Shown: positions 16,103 to 26,577 of the stretch, piece by piece | How positions within the stretch are numbered: position 1 is the first letter of the stretch | Layout: each line of letters starts with the position of its first letter | Assembly: GCF_024460775.1 (NCBI RefSeq) | Contig: NZ_JANFYZ010000009.1 | Span: forward strand, 1 to 64,000 | Direction: 5' to 3' | Length of the DNA: 64,000 nucleotides | From: Desulfovibrio desulfuricans | Lineage (GTDB): Bacteria > Desulfobacterota > Desulfovibrionia > Desulfovibrionales > Desulfovibrionaceae | Made by a program: the position numbers and the translations under genes | Notes under the pieces: model-generated | What the model saw: only the letters and a program-made list of their open reading frames with translations | What the model was told of the DNA's origin: nothing | Database searches by the model: none

Positions 16103-16912
16103 CTACAGTTCTACCTGATCCGACCAGAATACCGGGCCGTGGTTGCACACCTGCACCAGGCCTTCGCGCTTTGCTTCAACCGGCCAGGCTTCTGTGGTTT
16201 TGGTCACGCAGCCAAGGCATGCACCCACACCGCAGGCCATGCGGTTTTCAAGCGAAACCTGGCAGCGAACGCCAAGCTCGGCGGCAAACTTCTGCACGGT
16301 GCGCATAAAGGGGGTAGGCCCGCAGGCAAGCACAAGGCCCTTCTGCTCGGCGTATTCGCTCATGCGCTCCTGAATGGTAAAAATAAAATCGTCCAGATCG
16401 CCGGATTCCGCTTCGCGCAGGCTGTCCAGCGGCACGTGCTCGTTGATGCTGTCCACTGGATAGCAACTGATGTGCTCGCGGTGCCCAAAGAGCATGGACA
16501 CATTCCACGGCTTGGGATGCTCGCTCACGTAGCCCACAAAGGGGACTATGCCCATGCCGCCTGCCAGCAGCAGGGTCGGAGTGTCCGGCTCAACGGCAAA
16601 CCCGTTGCCCAGCGGCCCCCATACGCGAACCTTGTCGCCGGAGCGCAGCTCGGACATGCGCCTTGTGCCTTTGCCGCGCACCTGGAAAAAGCAGATCATA
16701 TGCCGGGAGGTCATATGGCAGATGCCAAGAGGACGCGCCCAAGGGATATCCAGCCCGAAATTTCGGGGACGGATCATGACAAACTGCCCAGGCCGCCACC
16801 GAGTCCACTCGGGGCGGGAGAGGCGCAACGCAAAAAAGCGGCTTTCGTTGCCGGTCTGCCCAAAAGGCACAAGATCGAGAACATCAAGCTCGCAAGAAGA
16901 TGTTTGTGACAT
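16103..16912 (-). CDS. pyrK: Dihydroorotate dehydrogenase B, electron-transfer subunit
   Basis: A FAD and [2Fe-2S] subunit that links PyrD to NAD+. The 269 residues show a ferredoxin-reductase-type FAD domain (PGQFVMIRPRNF, FFQVRGKGTRRMSEL), an NAD domain (LLLAGGMGIVPFVGYV) and the C-terminal cluster motif CGVGACLGC plus a later Cys in VQVCNHGP. The ATG at 16912 has no Shine-Dalgarno, and a strong promoter-like sequence ends eight bases upstream, so the transcript may be leaderless. It is the first gene of the run ending at the ABC-F gene. Confidence 0.93.
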   Translation of the reverse strand: MSQTSSCELDVLDLVPFGQTGNESRFFALRLSRPEWTRWRPGQFVMIRPRNFGLDIPWARPLGICHMTSRHMICFFQVRGKGTRRMSELRSGDKVRVWGPLGNGFAVEPDTPTLLLAGGMGIVPFVGYVSEHPKPWNVSMLFGHREHISCYPVDSINEHVPLDSLREAESGDLDDFIFTIQERMSEYAEQKGLVLACGPTPFMRTVQKFAAELGVRCQVSLENRMACGVGACLGCVTKTTEAWPVEAKREGLVQVCNHGPVFWSDQVEL

Positions 16913-16919
16913 GTCTATA

Positions 16920-16948
16920 ATAATAGTCCTAGTTAGGTTCTAGGTCAA
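16920..16948 (-). promoter_or_regulatory. Sigma-70-type promoter of pyrK
   Basis: On the minus strand TTGACC, exactly 17 bases, then TATTAT. The spacer contains the inverted repeat CCTAG-N7-CTAGG (16928-16944). Predicted transcription starts within one or two bases of the pyrK ATG. Confidence 0.6.
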
Positions 16949-17065
16949 CTGACCCCGCTACTCCAAGCCTCTTTGCTAATGTATACAAGAAGTGTATCAA
17001 TTGTCCATTCTGACGGCCCTCCTTCCCACCATAATCCGCTCCGTTCAACCCTGTTAAATTTAACC

Positions 17066-17094
17066 TTTTCAGCCAGCCCTGCGCTGGGTATAGT
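17066..17094 (+). promoter_or_regulatory. Candidate promoter of the Xaa-Pro peptidase gene
   Basis: TTTTCA, 17 bases, then TATAGT. A 12-bp perfect palindrome GTTAAATTTAAC (17053-17064) lies directly upstream of the -35 and may be an operator or activator site. Confidence 0.42.
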
Positions 17095-17112
17095 GCCCGC
17101 AGGAGAATTTTT

Positions 17113-18186
17113 ATGAGTGACATCTTCGCTTCCCGCCGTGAAAACCTCCGGCGTGCCATGCGCTTGCGCGGGCTTGACGCCATGCTCATCAGCCAGGCTG
17201 CCAACAGGTTTTATCTTTCCGGTTTTGAGCTGCATGATCCACAGTTTAACGAAAGCGCAGGCAGACTTGTCATCACATCTGATGGGCACGACTGGTTGGC
17301 AACAGACGGCCGCTATCTGGACGCAGCCTCACGCATCTGGGATCGCGAACGCATCTTTATATACGGCGGCAACGCAGCGCGCGAACTGCACGGATTGCTC
17401 AGGCGCTGCGGCAGCCGCATTGGCATTGAGGCCAACGGCGTCAGCCTCACCTTTGCCCGCGATCTGACTGACGCTGGCTCCGGCCTGTATTGCGAGGCGG
17501 CTGACGGCATGGTCGAGCGCCTGCGCCGCATCAAGGAACCCTGCGAAATCTCCGCGCTGGAAAAATCTTTTGCGCTCAACCACAAACTGATGAAATGGGT
17601 TGAGGGCCAGTTGGAGCCGGGACGCACAGAGGCCGACATAAGCTGGCTCATTGAGCGCTTTTTTCGCGAAAACGGCGCTTCGGAACTTGCTTTTGCCAAC
17701 ATTGTGGCCGTGGGCAAAAACGCCGCCCTGCCCCATGCCATCCCCGGTCAGGACGCTGTTACAGACAACTGCCCGGTTCTGGTCGATGTGGGCTGCCGCG
17801 TTGAGAACTACTGCTCTGACCAGACCCGCACCTTCTGGGTGGGTACGGCACCGACTGACGAGTTCCGCCGTGCGCTCGACCTTACCCGGCAGGCGCAGAC
17901 GGCGGCCATAGAGGGCATGCGCCCCGGCATGCCTTTGCGCATGGCCTATGCGCTGGCGCATGATGTTTTTGCCAAAGCTGGCGTCGCCAATGCCTTTACG
18001 CACGGCCTCGGGCACGGCGTGGGCCTTGAAACCCACGAAGCACCCAGCCTTTCGCCCCGCGCTGAGGGTGTTCTGGAACCTGGCATGGTTGTGACCGTTG
18101 AGCCGGGGCTCTACTATCCTCAATGGGGCGGCATCCGCTGGGAATACACCGTGCTGGTTGAAAAAGACGGCGTCAGAATCCTTTAA
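17113..18186 (+). CDS. pepP: Xaa-Pro aminopeptidase / M24B metallopeptidase
   Basis: A cytoplasmic peptidase that removes N-terminal residues preceding proline or cleaves X-Pro dipeptides. Of 357 residues, the first 125 form the creatinase-like N-terminal domain; the C-terminal pita-bread domain carries the five metal ligands. These are Asp in [17 protein letters not shown] (two Asp), His in [13 protein letters not shown], Glu in [10 protein letters not shown], and Glu in IRWEYTVLV. The ribosome site AGGAG precedes the ATG. The protein is shorter than E. coli PepP (about 440) and matches the PepQ-like short group in size, so dipeptidase activity is possible. The shikimate kinase gene follows nine bases downstream. 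Confidence 0.88.
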   Translation: MSDIFASRRENLRRAMRLRGLDAMLISQAANRFYLSGFELHDPQFNESAGRLVITSDGHDWLATDGRYLDAASRIWDRERIFIYGGNAARELHGLLRRCGSRIGIEANGVSLTFARDLTDAGSGLYCEAADGMVERLRRIKEPCEISALEKSFALNHKLMKWVEGQLEPGRTEADISWLIERFFRENGASELAFANIVAVGKNAALPHAIPGQDAVTDNCPVLVDVGCRVENYCSDQTRTFWVGTAPTDEFRRALDLTRQAQTAAIEGMRPGMPLRMAYALAHDVFAKAGVANAFTHGLGHGVGLETHEAPSLSPRAEGVLEPGMVVTVEPGLYYPQWGGIRWEYTVLVEKDGVRIL

Positions 18187-18195
18187 GGAGGCGGC

Positions 18196-18741
18196 ATGAG
18201 CATTCTCTTTCTGGTGGGCGCGCGGGCTTCGGGCAAAACAACCATCGGCAAGGCGCTTGCCAGAAGCCTCGGCCTGCCCTTTGCCGACACTGATCAGCAT
18301 TTGCTGCACCGGGCGGGCCGTACTGTAGAGCAGATTGTGGCCGCAGAGGGCTGGCCCGGCTTCCGCAGCCGGGAAAGTCAGGCTTTGCAGGAAGTGGTGG
18401 ACGCACACCCCGCTGGCTGCGTCGTTTCCACCGGGGGCGGCATGGTGCTGGCGGAAGAAAATCGCCGCCTCATGCGCCAACGCGGCATGGTTGTTTTTCT
18501 CGATGCCCCTGTGCAGACCCTTGCCGAAAGACTGAGCCGCAACCCTGTCAACAACCAGCGCCCTTCGCTAACCGGTAAGGGACTCATTGAAGAAATCGGC
18601 CAGATTCTGAACGAACGGCGGCATCTTTATGAACAAGCCGCGCACCACATAGTTGATGCATCGCGGCCCATGCCTGTTGTCTGCCAGCACATAGAGCAGC
18701 TCTTGCAGGAACGGAAGCCGCAGGACCACGCCAAGGCATGA
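18196..18741 (+). CDS. aroL: Shikimate kinase
   Basis: It phosphorylates shikimate at O-3 in the aromatic amino-acid pathway. The 181-residue protein has the P-loop GARASGKTTIG, the shikimate-binding DTD (FADTDQHL), the FRSRESQAL segment with conserved Arg and Glu, the VVSTGGGMVL glycine loop, and the lid region with RPSLTG. NPVNNQRPSLTG resembles the AroL subtype more than AroK. GGAGG lies six bases before the ATG. It is probably cotranscribed with the upstream peptidase and the downstream GT2 gene. No other shikimate-pathway gene is nearby. Confidence 0.92.
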   Translation: MSILFLVGARASGKTTIGKALARSLGLPFADTDQHLLHRAGRTVEQIVAAEGWPGFRSRESQALQEVVDAHPAGCVVSTGGGMVLAEENRRLMRQRGMVVFLDAPVQTLAERLSRNPVNNQRPSLTGKGLIEEIGQILNERRHLYEQAAHHIVDASRPMPVVCQHIEQLLQERKPQDHAKA

Positions 18742-18777
18742 CCATACACTTCACCCTGCCCTCACTGTTTGCCTTCA

Positions 18778-19848
18778 ATGGCTGATACCGATCGCATTTC
18801 ATCCCAATTGCCAGCGCCGCTTGTATCCGTGGTGCTGCCAGCGTGGAATGCGGCCCGCACTCTGGGCGCAACCCTGCAAAGCCTGCTCGGGCAGCGCCCG
18901 GCCCCAGGCGCGCCCTTACCCGAATTTGAAATTATTGTTGCTGACGACGGATCCACCGACGACACCCCCGAGCTTCTGGAATACTGGGCAAGCCCCATCC
19001 GTTGCGGTCACAGATTGCGGGCACTGCACCTGCCGCACGGCGGCATTGTGGCAGCGCTTAATGCAGGGCTTGCCGTGGCGCGCGGTTCGTTTATAGCGCG
19101 CATGGATGCGGACGATACGGCGCATCCCTTGCGCATTGCCACGCAGGCCGCTCATCTTTTCAACAACCCGCAACTCAGCGTGTCGGCAACCTGCGTGGCT
19201 TTTGGCGGAGATCGCGCAACAGCACACGGCTTTGCCCACTTTGTGGACTGGCAGAACAGCCTGCTCACACATACCCAGATCAGCCGCGCACGTTTTCGGG
19301 ATACGCCCCTGTGTCATCCCTCGGTCATGTTTCGCAGGGAATGCGTGGACAAATGGGGCGCGTACCGTGACGGCGACTTTGCCGAAGACTGGGAGATCTG
19401 GCTGCGCTGGCTCCACCACGGCGCGGTGATGGAAAAGCTGCCCCACGAAATGCTGGTGTGGAATGACGCTCCAACCCGCGCCACCCGGGCAGACAGCAGA
19501 TACGCACGCGCGGCCTGCGACAGGCTGCGGGCACTATGGCTGGCCCGTTGGCTTGAGAAACACAACCCCTTTCATCCCCATGTTTGGGTAATCGGCGGCG
19601 GGCGCGTTGCCCGGCAACGGCTGGCCCCCTTGTGGCCGCTGGGGCCAAGGCCAGATGCCTACATTGATATTGATCCCAAAAAGATCGGCAATTGCGTAAA
19701 CGGCATCCCTGTTCTGGCACGCAGTACGCTGCCCAAGCCCGGGCACTGCTGTATTCTCAATGCCCTCACGGCCCACGGCGCAGCAGAAGAAGCTGGTCAG
19801 TGGCTCTCGCACGCAGGGTATGAGCAGCAGGATTGGCTCCTGGTTTGA
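18778..19848 (+). CDS. Glycosyltransferase family 2 with extra C-terminal domain
   Basis: The N-terminal 250 residues form a GT-A domain: VSVVLPAWNAARTLGATLQSLL, IIVADDGSTDDT, a DxD in ARMDADDTAHP, and an acceptor loop with GDFAEDWEIWLRW. From about residue 258 to the end a separate domain begins with VWVIGGGRVARQRLAPLW, resembling a Rossmann-type glycine motif, followed by AYIDIDPKKIGN. This looks like a fused nucleotide-binding or regulatory module. ATG at 18778 is used; TTG at 18769 is in frame, and neither has a good ribosome site. It follows aroL closely. Donor and acceptor are unknown. Confidence 0.82.
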   Translation: MADTDRISSQLPAPLVSVVLPAWNAARTLGATLQSLLGQRPAPGAPLPEFEIIVADDGSTDDTPELLEYWASPIRCGHRLRALHLPHGGIVAALNAGLAVARGSFIARMDADDTAHPLRIATQAAHLFNNPQLSVSATCVAFGGDRATAHGFAHFVDWQNSLLTHTQISRARFRDTPLCHPSVMFRRECVDKWGAYRDGDFAEDWEIWLRWLHHGAVMEKLPHEMLVWNDAPTRATRADSRYARAACDRLRALWLARWLEKHNPFHPHVWVIGGGRVARQRLAPLWPLGPRPDAYIDIDPKKIGNCVNGIPVLARSTLPKPGHCCILNALTAHGAAEEAGQWLSHAGYEQQDWLLV

Positions 19849-20274
19849 TATATCCTTTTTTAATAATGCAGACCTGTTAAATCTGGTTTAACATTCGTTT
19901 GTGTCTTTCTGCGCAAGCGTTTTTCACTCAGTAGCACGCACTGTCCACTGCAATACTGCAACTATGGTACACTTTATTACACAATCCTCTGCTTCACGCG
20001 CTGCCACAACAAGCCGAGCACTTTATTTGTTTGTTTAAACAGCCAATATTGACGCACAGACATCACTGAGTTGATGCAGTAGACCAAAACAATCGACATA
20101 AAGACTGTTTTACACTCCGTGCAGCTTTGAGCACAAAGCTTGTGAAAAAAAAATTGCGGAGTTTGCGAAATTTGTCACCAATACCCTTTGACATAACAGG
20201 GCTGAGCAGATATCTTGCAAGGGCTTTATGTATTTTCAACTCCTTCAATCCGCAATTCACATGGAGGATGCGGC
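19849..20274. other. Intergenic region upstream of the ATP synthase operon
   Basis: A 426-base AT-richer gap without a gene. It contains an inverted repeat GTTAAA-tctgg-TTTAAC (19876-19892) and a good promoter at 20188-20216. No terminator of the GT2 gene is evident beyond a T-rich stretch at 19853-19861. Confidence 0.55.
20188..20216 (+). promoter_or_regulatory. Promoter of the ATP synthase operon
   Basis: A perfect -35 TTGACA, 17-base spacer and TATCTT -10. Transcription would start near 20223, some 50 bases before the ATG at 20275. Confidence 0.65.
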
Positions 20275-20694
20275 ATGCTGGACCTAAACGTCACTCTTCT
20301 TTTTCAGCTGGCGAACTTCTTTATCGCCATTTATGTGCTTAACATCCTCCTGATTCGCCCCATCCGCGAAATCATCAAAAAGCGCAACGGCGTCATGGAT
20401 GACATGGCCGAGGAAGCCGGTTCTTTCGAGTACCAGGCTGGCGAACGGCTCACCAACTATGAGGCCGAACTGGCCCGCGCCCGTCAGGACGCAGGCAGCA
20501 ACCGTGAGGCTGGCCGCGCCGCTGGCGTGGCCGAACAGCAGAAGCTTGTGGGCGAAGCTCAGCAAAGCGCCCGCGATATTCTGGCTGAAACCCGCGCCTC
20601 GCTGCAGGCACAGGCTGCGGAAACCCTTGCTGCGTTGCGCAAGCAGGTGGGTGAATTTTCCACCCGTCTGGCCGACCGCCTCATCAAGGGCTAG
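20275..20694 (+). CDS. atpF': ATP synthase F0 subunit b'
   Basis: One of two peripheral-stalk b-type subunits. The 139-residue protein has an N-terminal membrane helix (LLFQLANFFIAIYVLNILLI, residues 8-27), then RPIREII and a long charged Ala/Glu/Arg-rich helix that dimerises with b. GGAGGA lies seven bases before ATG 20275, and the promoter lies 60 bases upstream. A heteromeric b/b' stalk is found in cyanobacteria, alphaproteobacteria and many Desulfobacterota. The a and c subunit genes are not in this cluster and must be elsewhere. Confidence 0.9.
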   Translation: MLDLNVTLLFQLANFFIAIYVLNILLIRPIREIIKKRNGVMDDMAEEAGSFEYQAGERLTNYEAELARARQDAGSNREAGRAAGVAEQQKLVGEAQQSARDILAETRASLQAQAAETLAALRKQVGEFSTRLADRLIKG

Positions 20695-20728
20695 CAAGCG
20701 GCGCTGACTCAGGCCTTTGCGGGCCGTT

Positions 20729-20748
20729 CCGCAACGCTCGCGTTGCGG
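20729..20748 (+). repeat. Hairpin between atpF' and atpF
   Basis: A perfect eight-bp stem CCGCAACG/CGTTGCGG with loop CTCG sits in the 106-base gap between the two b-subunit genes. No T-run follows, so it may affect mRNA stability or processing rather than termination. Confidence 0.55.
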
Positions 20749-20800
20749 CTTCACTGGGAACTGTTTTCGAATCGGTATTATCGAACAGAGGGGGTGGGCT

Positions 20801-21382
20801 TTGAGCAGATGGAAACACGCGGGGTTTATCCTGCCGCTCGTTATTGCCTTTGCCGCGCTGGTGGTCATTCCTGCGGGAGCCATGGCTTCTGAAGGGCATG
20901 CAGCGCCGCGTTGGGGCGACTTCGGCTGGCGCGTGCTCAACTTCGTAATTTTTGCCGGCATCCTCTGGTACTTCGTTGGCGGGCTGGCCAAGCGTTTCTT
21001 TAAGAACCGCCGCGAAGGCATCAAGAATGCGCTGGACGATCTTGACGAACGTCGCAAGACGGCCAAGGAGCAGCTGGCCTCGGTAGAGACCCGCATTGCC
21101 AACCTTAATGCTGAACGCGAGGCCATCTTGGCCGAGAGCCGCCAGCAGGCCGAAGCCCTCAAGCAGGGCATTGTGGAAGAGGCTCACCGCCAGGCCGCTC
21201 AGATTGTGGAGCAGGCGCGCCTTACGGCGGAAAATGAAGGCCGCGCGATCTTTGCTGAAGTGCGCGCCTCCATTGCCGATGAGATCGTGAACGCCGCCGA
21301 GAAAGCTCTGAGCTCCAAGCTCAATGCGGCCGAGCACGATAAGCTTATCGCCAACTCCCTTAACAAGGTGGTGCTCCATTGA
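20801..21382 (+). CDS. atpF: ATP synthase F0 subunit b
   Basis: The second peripheral-stalk subunit, about 193 residues. A TTG at 20801 is the best start: it follows GAGGGGGTG at a normal distance, whereas ATG codons upstream in frame lack a ribosome site. The protein then begins with a hydrophobic segment (FILPLVIAFAALVVIPAGAMA) that looks like a signal peptide. A second membrane helix follows (VLNFVIFAGILWYFVGGLA), then the long charged helix (KNRREGIKNALDDLDERRKTA and beyond). The end overlaps atpH by four bases (ATTGATT, start 21379). The rare TTG start may lower its expression. Confidence 0.87.
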   Translation: MSRWKHAGFILPLVIAFAALVVIPAGAMASEGHAAPRWGDFGWRVLNFVIFAGILWYFVGGLAKRFFKNRREGIKNALDDLDERRKTAKEQLASVETRIANLNAEREAILAESRQQAEALKQGIVEEAHRQAAQIVEQARLTAENEGRAIFAEVRASIADEIVNAAEKALSSKLNAAEHDKLIANSLNKVVLH

Positions 21383-21930
21383 TTAACACCGTGGTTGCAC
21401 GCAGGTATGCCAACGCAATTTTTGCGCTTGGCAAAAAGGATGGGGATGCAGCCCTGAGCTCGCGTGGCGATTGCCTGGCGTCTCTTGGTGAAATGCTTGC
21501 CGCCGCGCCTGGGCTTGACCTTACCTTGAAAAGCCCTGTTATCGGCGTAAGCGAAAAGAAGGCAGTTCTCGACAAACTGCTGACCAAGCTCAAGGCTGAC
21601 GAAACCATGCGCAATTTCTGCTTTCTGCTTGCAGATAAGGAAAGGCTTGCCTTTTTGAGCGAAATTGCAGCGTGGTACGGCAAACTGCTGGACGAGGCCA
21701 AGGGTATCATCCGCGGCCAATGCATAACCGCAGTACAACTTTCCGCAGACAAAAAGTCTAAGCTCAAGGATACCTTGCAACAGAAAGCGGGCACCGATAT
21801 TGAGCTGACCTTTGCCGTGGACAAAGACATACTAGGGGGTATGGTGCTCAAAATGGGTGACCGGGTGCTGGACGCAAGTCTGCGCGCGCAGTTGGGAATC
21901 CTTCGGGAGACATTCAAGAGGGGTGAATAG
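21379..21930 (+). CDS. atpH: ATP synthase F1 subunit delta
   Basis: It joins the top of the alpha3beta3 head to the peripheral stalk. The 183 residues match the OSCP/delta family: the N-terminal NTVVARRYANAIFALG helix, the central EKKAVLDKLLTKLKADETMRNFC region, and the C-terminal VDKDILGGMVLKMGDRVLDASLRAQL signature. It starts with a non-ATG codon (TTG or ATT context at 21379) overlapping the atpF stop, a further sign of translational coupling. atpA starts three bases after its stop. Confidence 0.93.
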   Translation: MINTVVARRYANAIFALGKKDGDAALSSRGDCLASLGEMLAAAPGLDLTLKSPVIGVSEKKAVLDKLLTKLKADETMRNFCFLLADKERLAFLSEIAAWYGKLLDEAKGIIRGQCITAVQLSADKKSKLKDTLQQKAGTDIELTFAVDKDILGGMVLKMGDRVLDASLRAQLGILRETFKRGE

Positions 21931-21933
21931 CAC

Positions 21934-23442
21934 ATGCAGATCAAAGCGGAAGAGATAAGCAAGATCATTGAGGATCAAATCCAAAACTACGAGCAGCGCG
22001 TCGAAATGAGCGAAACTGGCACCGTACTCTACGTCGGTGACGGTATCGCCCGTGTCTACGGGGTCAAGAACGCGATGTCCATGGAACTGCTGGAATTCCC
22101 CGGCGGCATCATGGGCATGGTGCTCAACCTTGAAGAAGACAACGTCGGCGTGGCCCTGCTCGGTTCGGACGTGGGCATCAAGGAAGGCGACCCGGTCAAG
22201 CGTACCGGCAAGATCTTCTCCGTGCCTGTGGGCGACGGCGTTATGGGTCGTGTGCTCAACCCCCTGGGTGAGCCCATCGACGGCCTTGGCCCCATCGAAG
22301 CCACGGAAGTGCGCCCGGTGGAAATCAAGGCCCCCGGCATCATCGCGCGTAAGAGCGTGCATGAGCCCATGCCCACTGGCCTTAAGGCCATTGACGCCAT
22401 GACTCCCATTGGCCGCGGACAGCGCGAACTTATCATTGGCGACCGCCAGACCGGTAAGACCGCTGTTTGCGTTGACGCCATTCTGGCGCAGAAAGAAACG
22501 GACATTCACTGCTTCTACGTGGCCATCGGCCAGAAGAAGTCGTCCGTGGCTCTGGTGGCCGACACCTTGCGCCGTTACGGCGCGATGGAATACACCACCA
22601 TCATTTCAGCCACGGCGTCCGATCCCGCGCCCTTGCAGTACATTGCGGCATACACCGGCTGCGCAATGGCCGAGTTCTACCGCAATAACGGCAAGCACGC
22701 CCTCATCATTTACGATGACCTTTCCAAGCAGGCCGTGGCTTATCGCCAGATGTCGCTGCTGCTCCGTCGCCCTCCGGGACGTGAAGCTTTCCCCGGCGAC
22801 GTGTTCTACCTCCACTCGCGTTTGCTTGAACGCGCCGCGAAGGTGAACGACAGCCTTGGTGCCGGTTCTTTGACGGCTCTGCCCATCATTGAAACCCAGG
22901 CGGGCGACGTTTCCGCGTACATCCCCACCAACGTGATTTCCATCACCGACGGTCAGGTGTACCTGGAACCCAACCTCTTCAACGCCGGTGTGCGTCCGGC
23001 CATTAACGTGGGCCTTTCGGTTTCCCGCGTGGGTGGCGCAGCGCAGATCAAGGCCATGAAGCAAGTCGCCGGTACCATGCGTCTTGACCTTGCCCAGTAT
23101 CGCGAACTTGCGGCTTTTGCCCAGTTCGGCTCTGATCTGGACAAAGGCACCAAGGCCAAGCTTGATCGTGGTGCACGCCTGGTGGAACTGCTCAAGCAGC
23201 CCCAGTACAGGCCCATGCCCTCGCATGAGCAGGTTGCCTCCATCTACGCCGCTACCCGTGGTCACATGGATGACGTGCCGGTGGATCAGATCCGCAAGTT
23301 TGAAGACGACATGCTCACCTTTATGCGTGATACGCGTAAGGACGTGCTTGACGCCATTAAGGATAAGAAAGTCATTGACGAGGCTGTGGAAAAAGCGCTC
23401 ACCGAGGCCATTACCGCCTTCAAGCAGGGCTGGAAGGCCTAG
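21934..23442 (+). CDS. atpA: ATP synthase F1 subunit alpha
   Basis: A non-catalytic nucleotide-binding subunit of the F1 head, 502 residues, full length. It has the N-terminal [16 protein letters not shown] helix that contacts delta, a beta-barrel region ([14 protein letters not shown]), Walker [27 protein letters not shown] (Walker B) and the [23 protein letters not shown] signature. A catalytic arginine lies in the [13 protein letters not shown] region. Clear ribosome site (AGGGGTG region) and tight spacing after atpH. Confidence 0.97.
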   Translation: MQIKAEEISKIIEDQIQNYEQRVEMSETGTVLYVGDGIARVYGVKNAMSMELLEFPGGIMGMVLNLEEDNVGVALLGSDVGIKEGDPVKRTGKIFSVPVGDGVMGRVLNPLGEPIDGLGPIEATEVRPVEIKAPGIIARKSVHEPMPTGLKAIDAMTPIGRGQRELIIGDRQTGKTAVCVDAILAQKETDIHCFYVAIGQKKSSVALVADTLRRYGAMEYTTIISATASDPAPLQYIAAYTGCAMAEFYRNNGKHALIIYDDLSKQAVAYRQMSLLLRRPPGREAFPGDVFYLHSRLLERAAKVNDSLGAGSLTALPIIETQAGDVSAYIPTNVISITDGQVYLEPNLFNAGVRPAINVGLSVSRVGGAAQIKAMKQVAGTMRLDLAQYRELAAFAQFGSDLDKGTKAKLDRGARLVELLKQPQYRPMPSHEQVASIYAATRGHMDDVPVDQIRKFEDDMLTFMRDTRKDVLDAIKDKKVIDEAVEKALTEAITAFKQGWKA

Positions 23443-23468
23443 GGGCCCCCTCCATACGGGAGATAAGC

Positions 23469-25785
<2,317 letters not shown>

Positions 25786-25809
25786 GGCGTTAATCGCAAC
25801 GCTTTGAGG

Positions 25810-25846
25810 TTCTGGGTCGCGCCTTGCACAAGGCGCGACCCGAACC
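25810..25846 (+). repeat. Strong hairpin between atpD and atpC
   Basis: Arms GGGTCGCGCCTTG (25814-25826) and CAAGGCGCGACCC (25829-25841) are perfectly complementary and are flanked by a further GGTTC/GAACC pairing. No T-run follows, so this is not a classical terminator. It may stabilise the atpD 3' end or partly block transcription into atpC. Confidence 0.7.
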
Positions 25847-25882
25847 CGGCCATCTGCGTATATCAGGAGCGAAGGAGTACCT

Positions 25883-26284
25883 ATGGGCACGCTGCAACTT
25901 GAAGTGGTTACGCCGGACAAAACCGTGGTCAGCGGCGAAGTGGAAATGGCCGTCTGCCCAGGAATTGAGGGCGAATTCGGCGTGCTGCCCAAGCACGTTT
26001 CCCTGCTTTCTGCCCTGAAGATCGGCGGCCTGCGCTACCGCGCTGACGGCAAAGATGGGCACGTTTTCATCTCCGGCGGATTCGCCGATGTGAACAACGA
26101 TGTGCTCACAGTGCTGGCCGAATCGGCTGAGATGGCGGACAGCATTGACACCGCGCGCGCCATGGCAGCCAAGGAACGCGCTGAAAAGCGCATTGCCAGC
26201 CATGACGAAAAGGTGGATATTGTCCGCGCTGAAGCCGCTCTGCAACGCGCAGTTGTGCGCTTGCAACTGGCCCAGCTCCGCTGA
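25883..26284 (+). CDS. atpC: ATP synthase F1 subunit epsilon
   Basis: A regulatory central-stalk subunit of 133 residues. The N-terminal beta-sandwich shows LQLEVVTPDKTVVSGEVEMAV, PGIEGEFGVLPKHVSLLSAL and FISGGFADVNNDVLTVLAESA. A C-terminal helical hairpin follows (DTARAMAAKERAEKRIAS onward) that can inhibit ATP hydrolysis. Ribosome site GAAGGAG. It is the last gene of the operon; a terminator follows 25 bases after the stop. Confidence 0.95.
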   Translation: MGTLQLEVVTPDKTVVSGEVEMAVCPGIEGEFGVLPKHVSLLSALKIGGLRYRADGKDGHVFISGGFADVNNDVLTVLAESAEMADSIDTARAMAAKERAEKRIASHDEKVDIVRAEAALQRAVVRLQLAQLR

Positions 26285-26308
26285 GCTACCAATTTTCAGA
26301 TTTGTGGG

Positions 26309-26355
26309 GCCGCAGCAGCGTGGAATTTTCCGCGCTGTTGCGGCTTTGCTTTTTC
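26309..26355 (+). terminator. Terminator of the ATP synthase operon
   Basis: A twelve-bp stem GCCGCAGCAGCG/CGCTGTTGCGGC (one G-U pair) is followed by TTTGCTTTTT. Confidence 0.8.
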
Positions 26356-26577
26356 CCAAAAATTCTTTCGCCCGGCCTGTTGTTGCCCCCGCAAACTCCC
26401 CCATTCCACCATTTTCATCTGCCCAAGCCAGCTTTCCACGAATATTCAGGCTGAAATCGGCACTCTGCCAAGATTTCACGGCTTGCAAAAATAGACTTCC
26501 GCGCGAATCTTGGATATTGATTGTGGTTCAACGCGGAAAATTTTCCGCCAACCCATCCAGTTTCCCAGGACATGACC

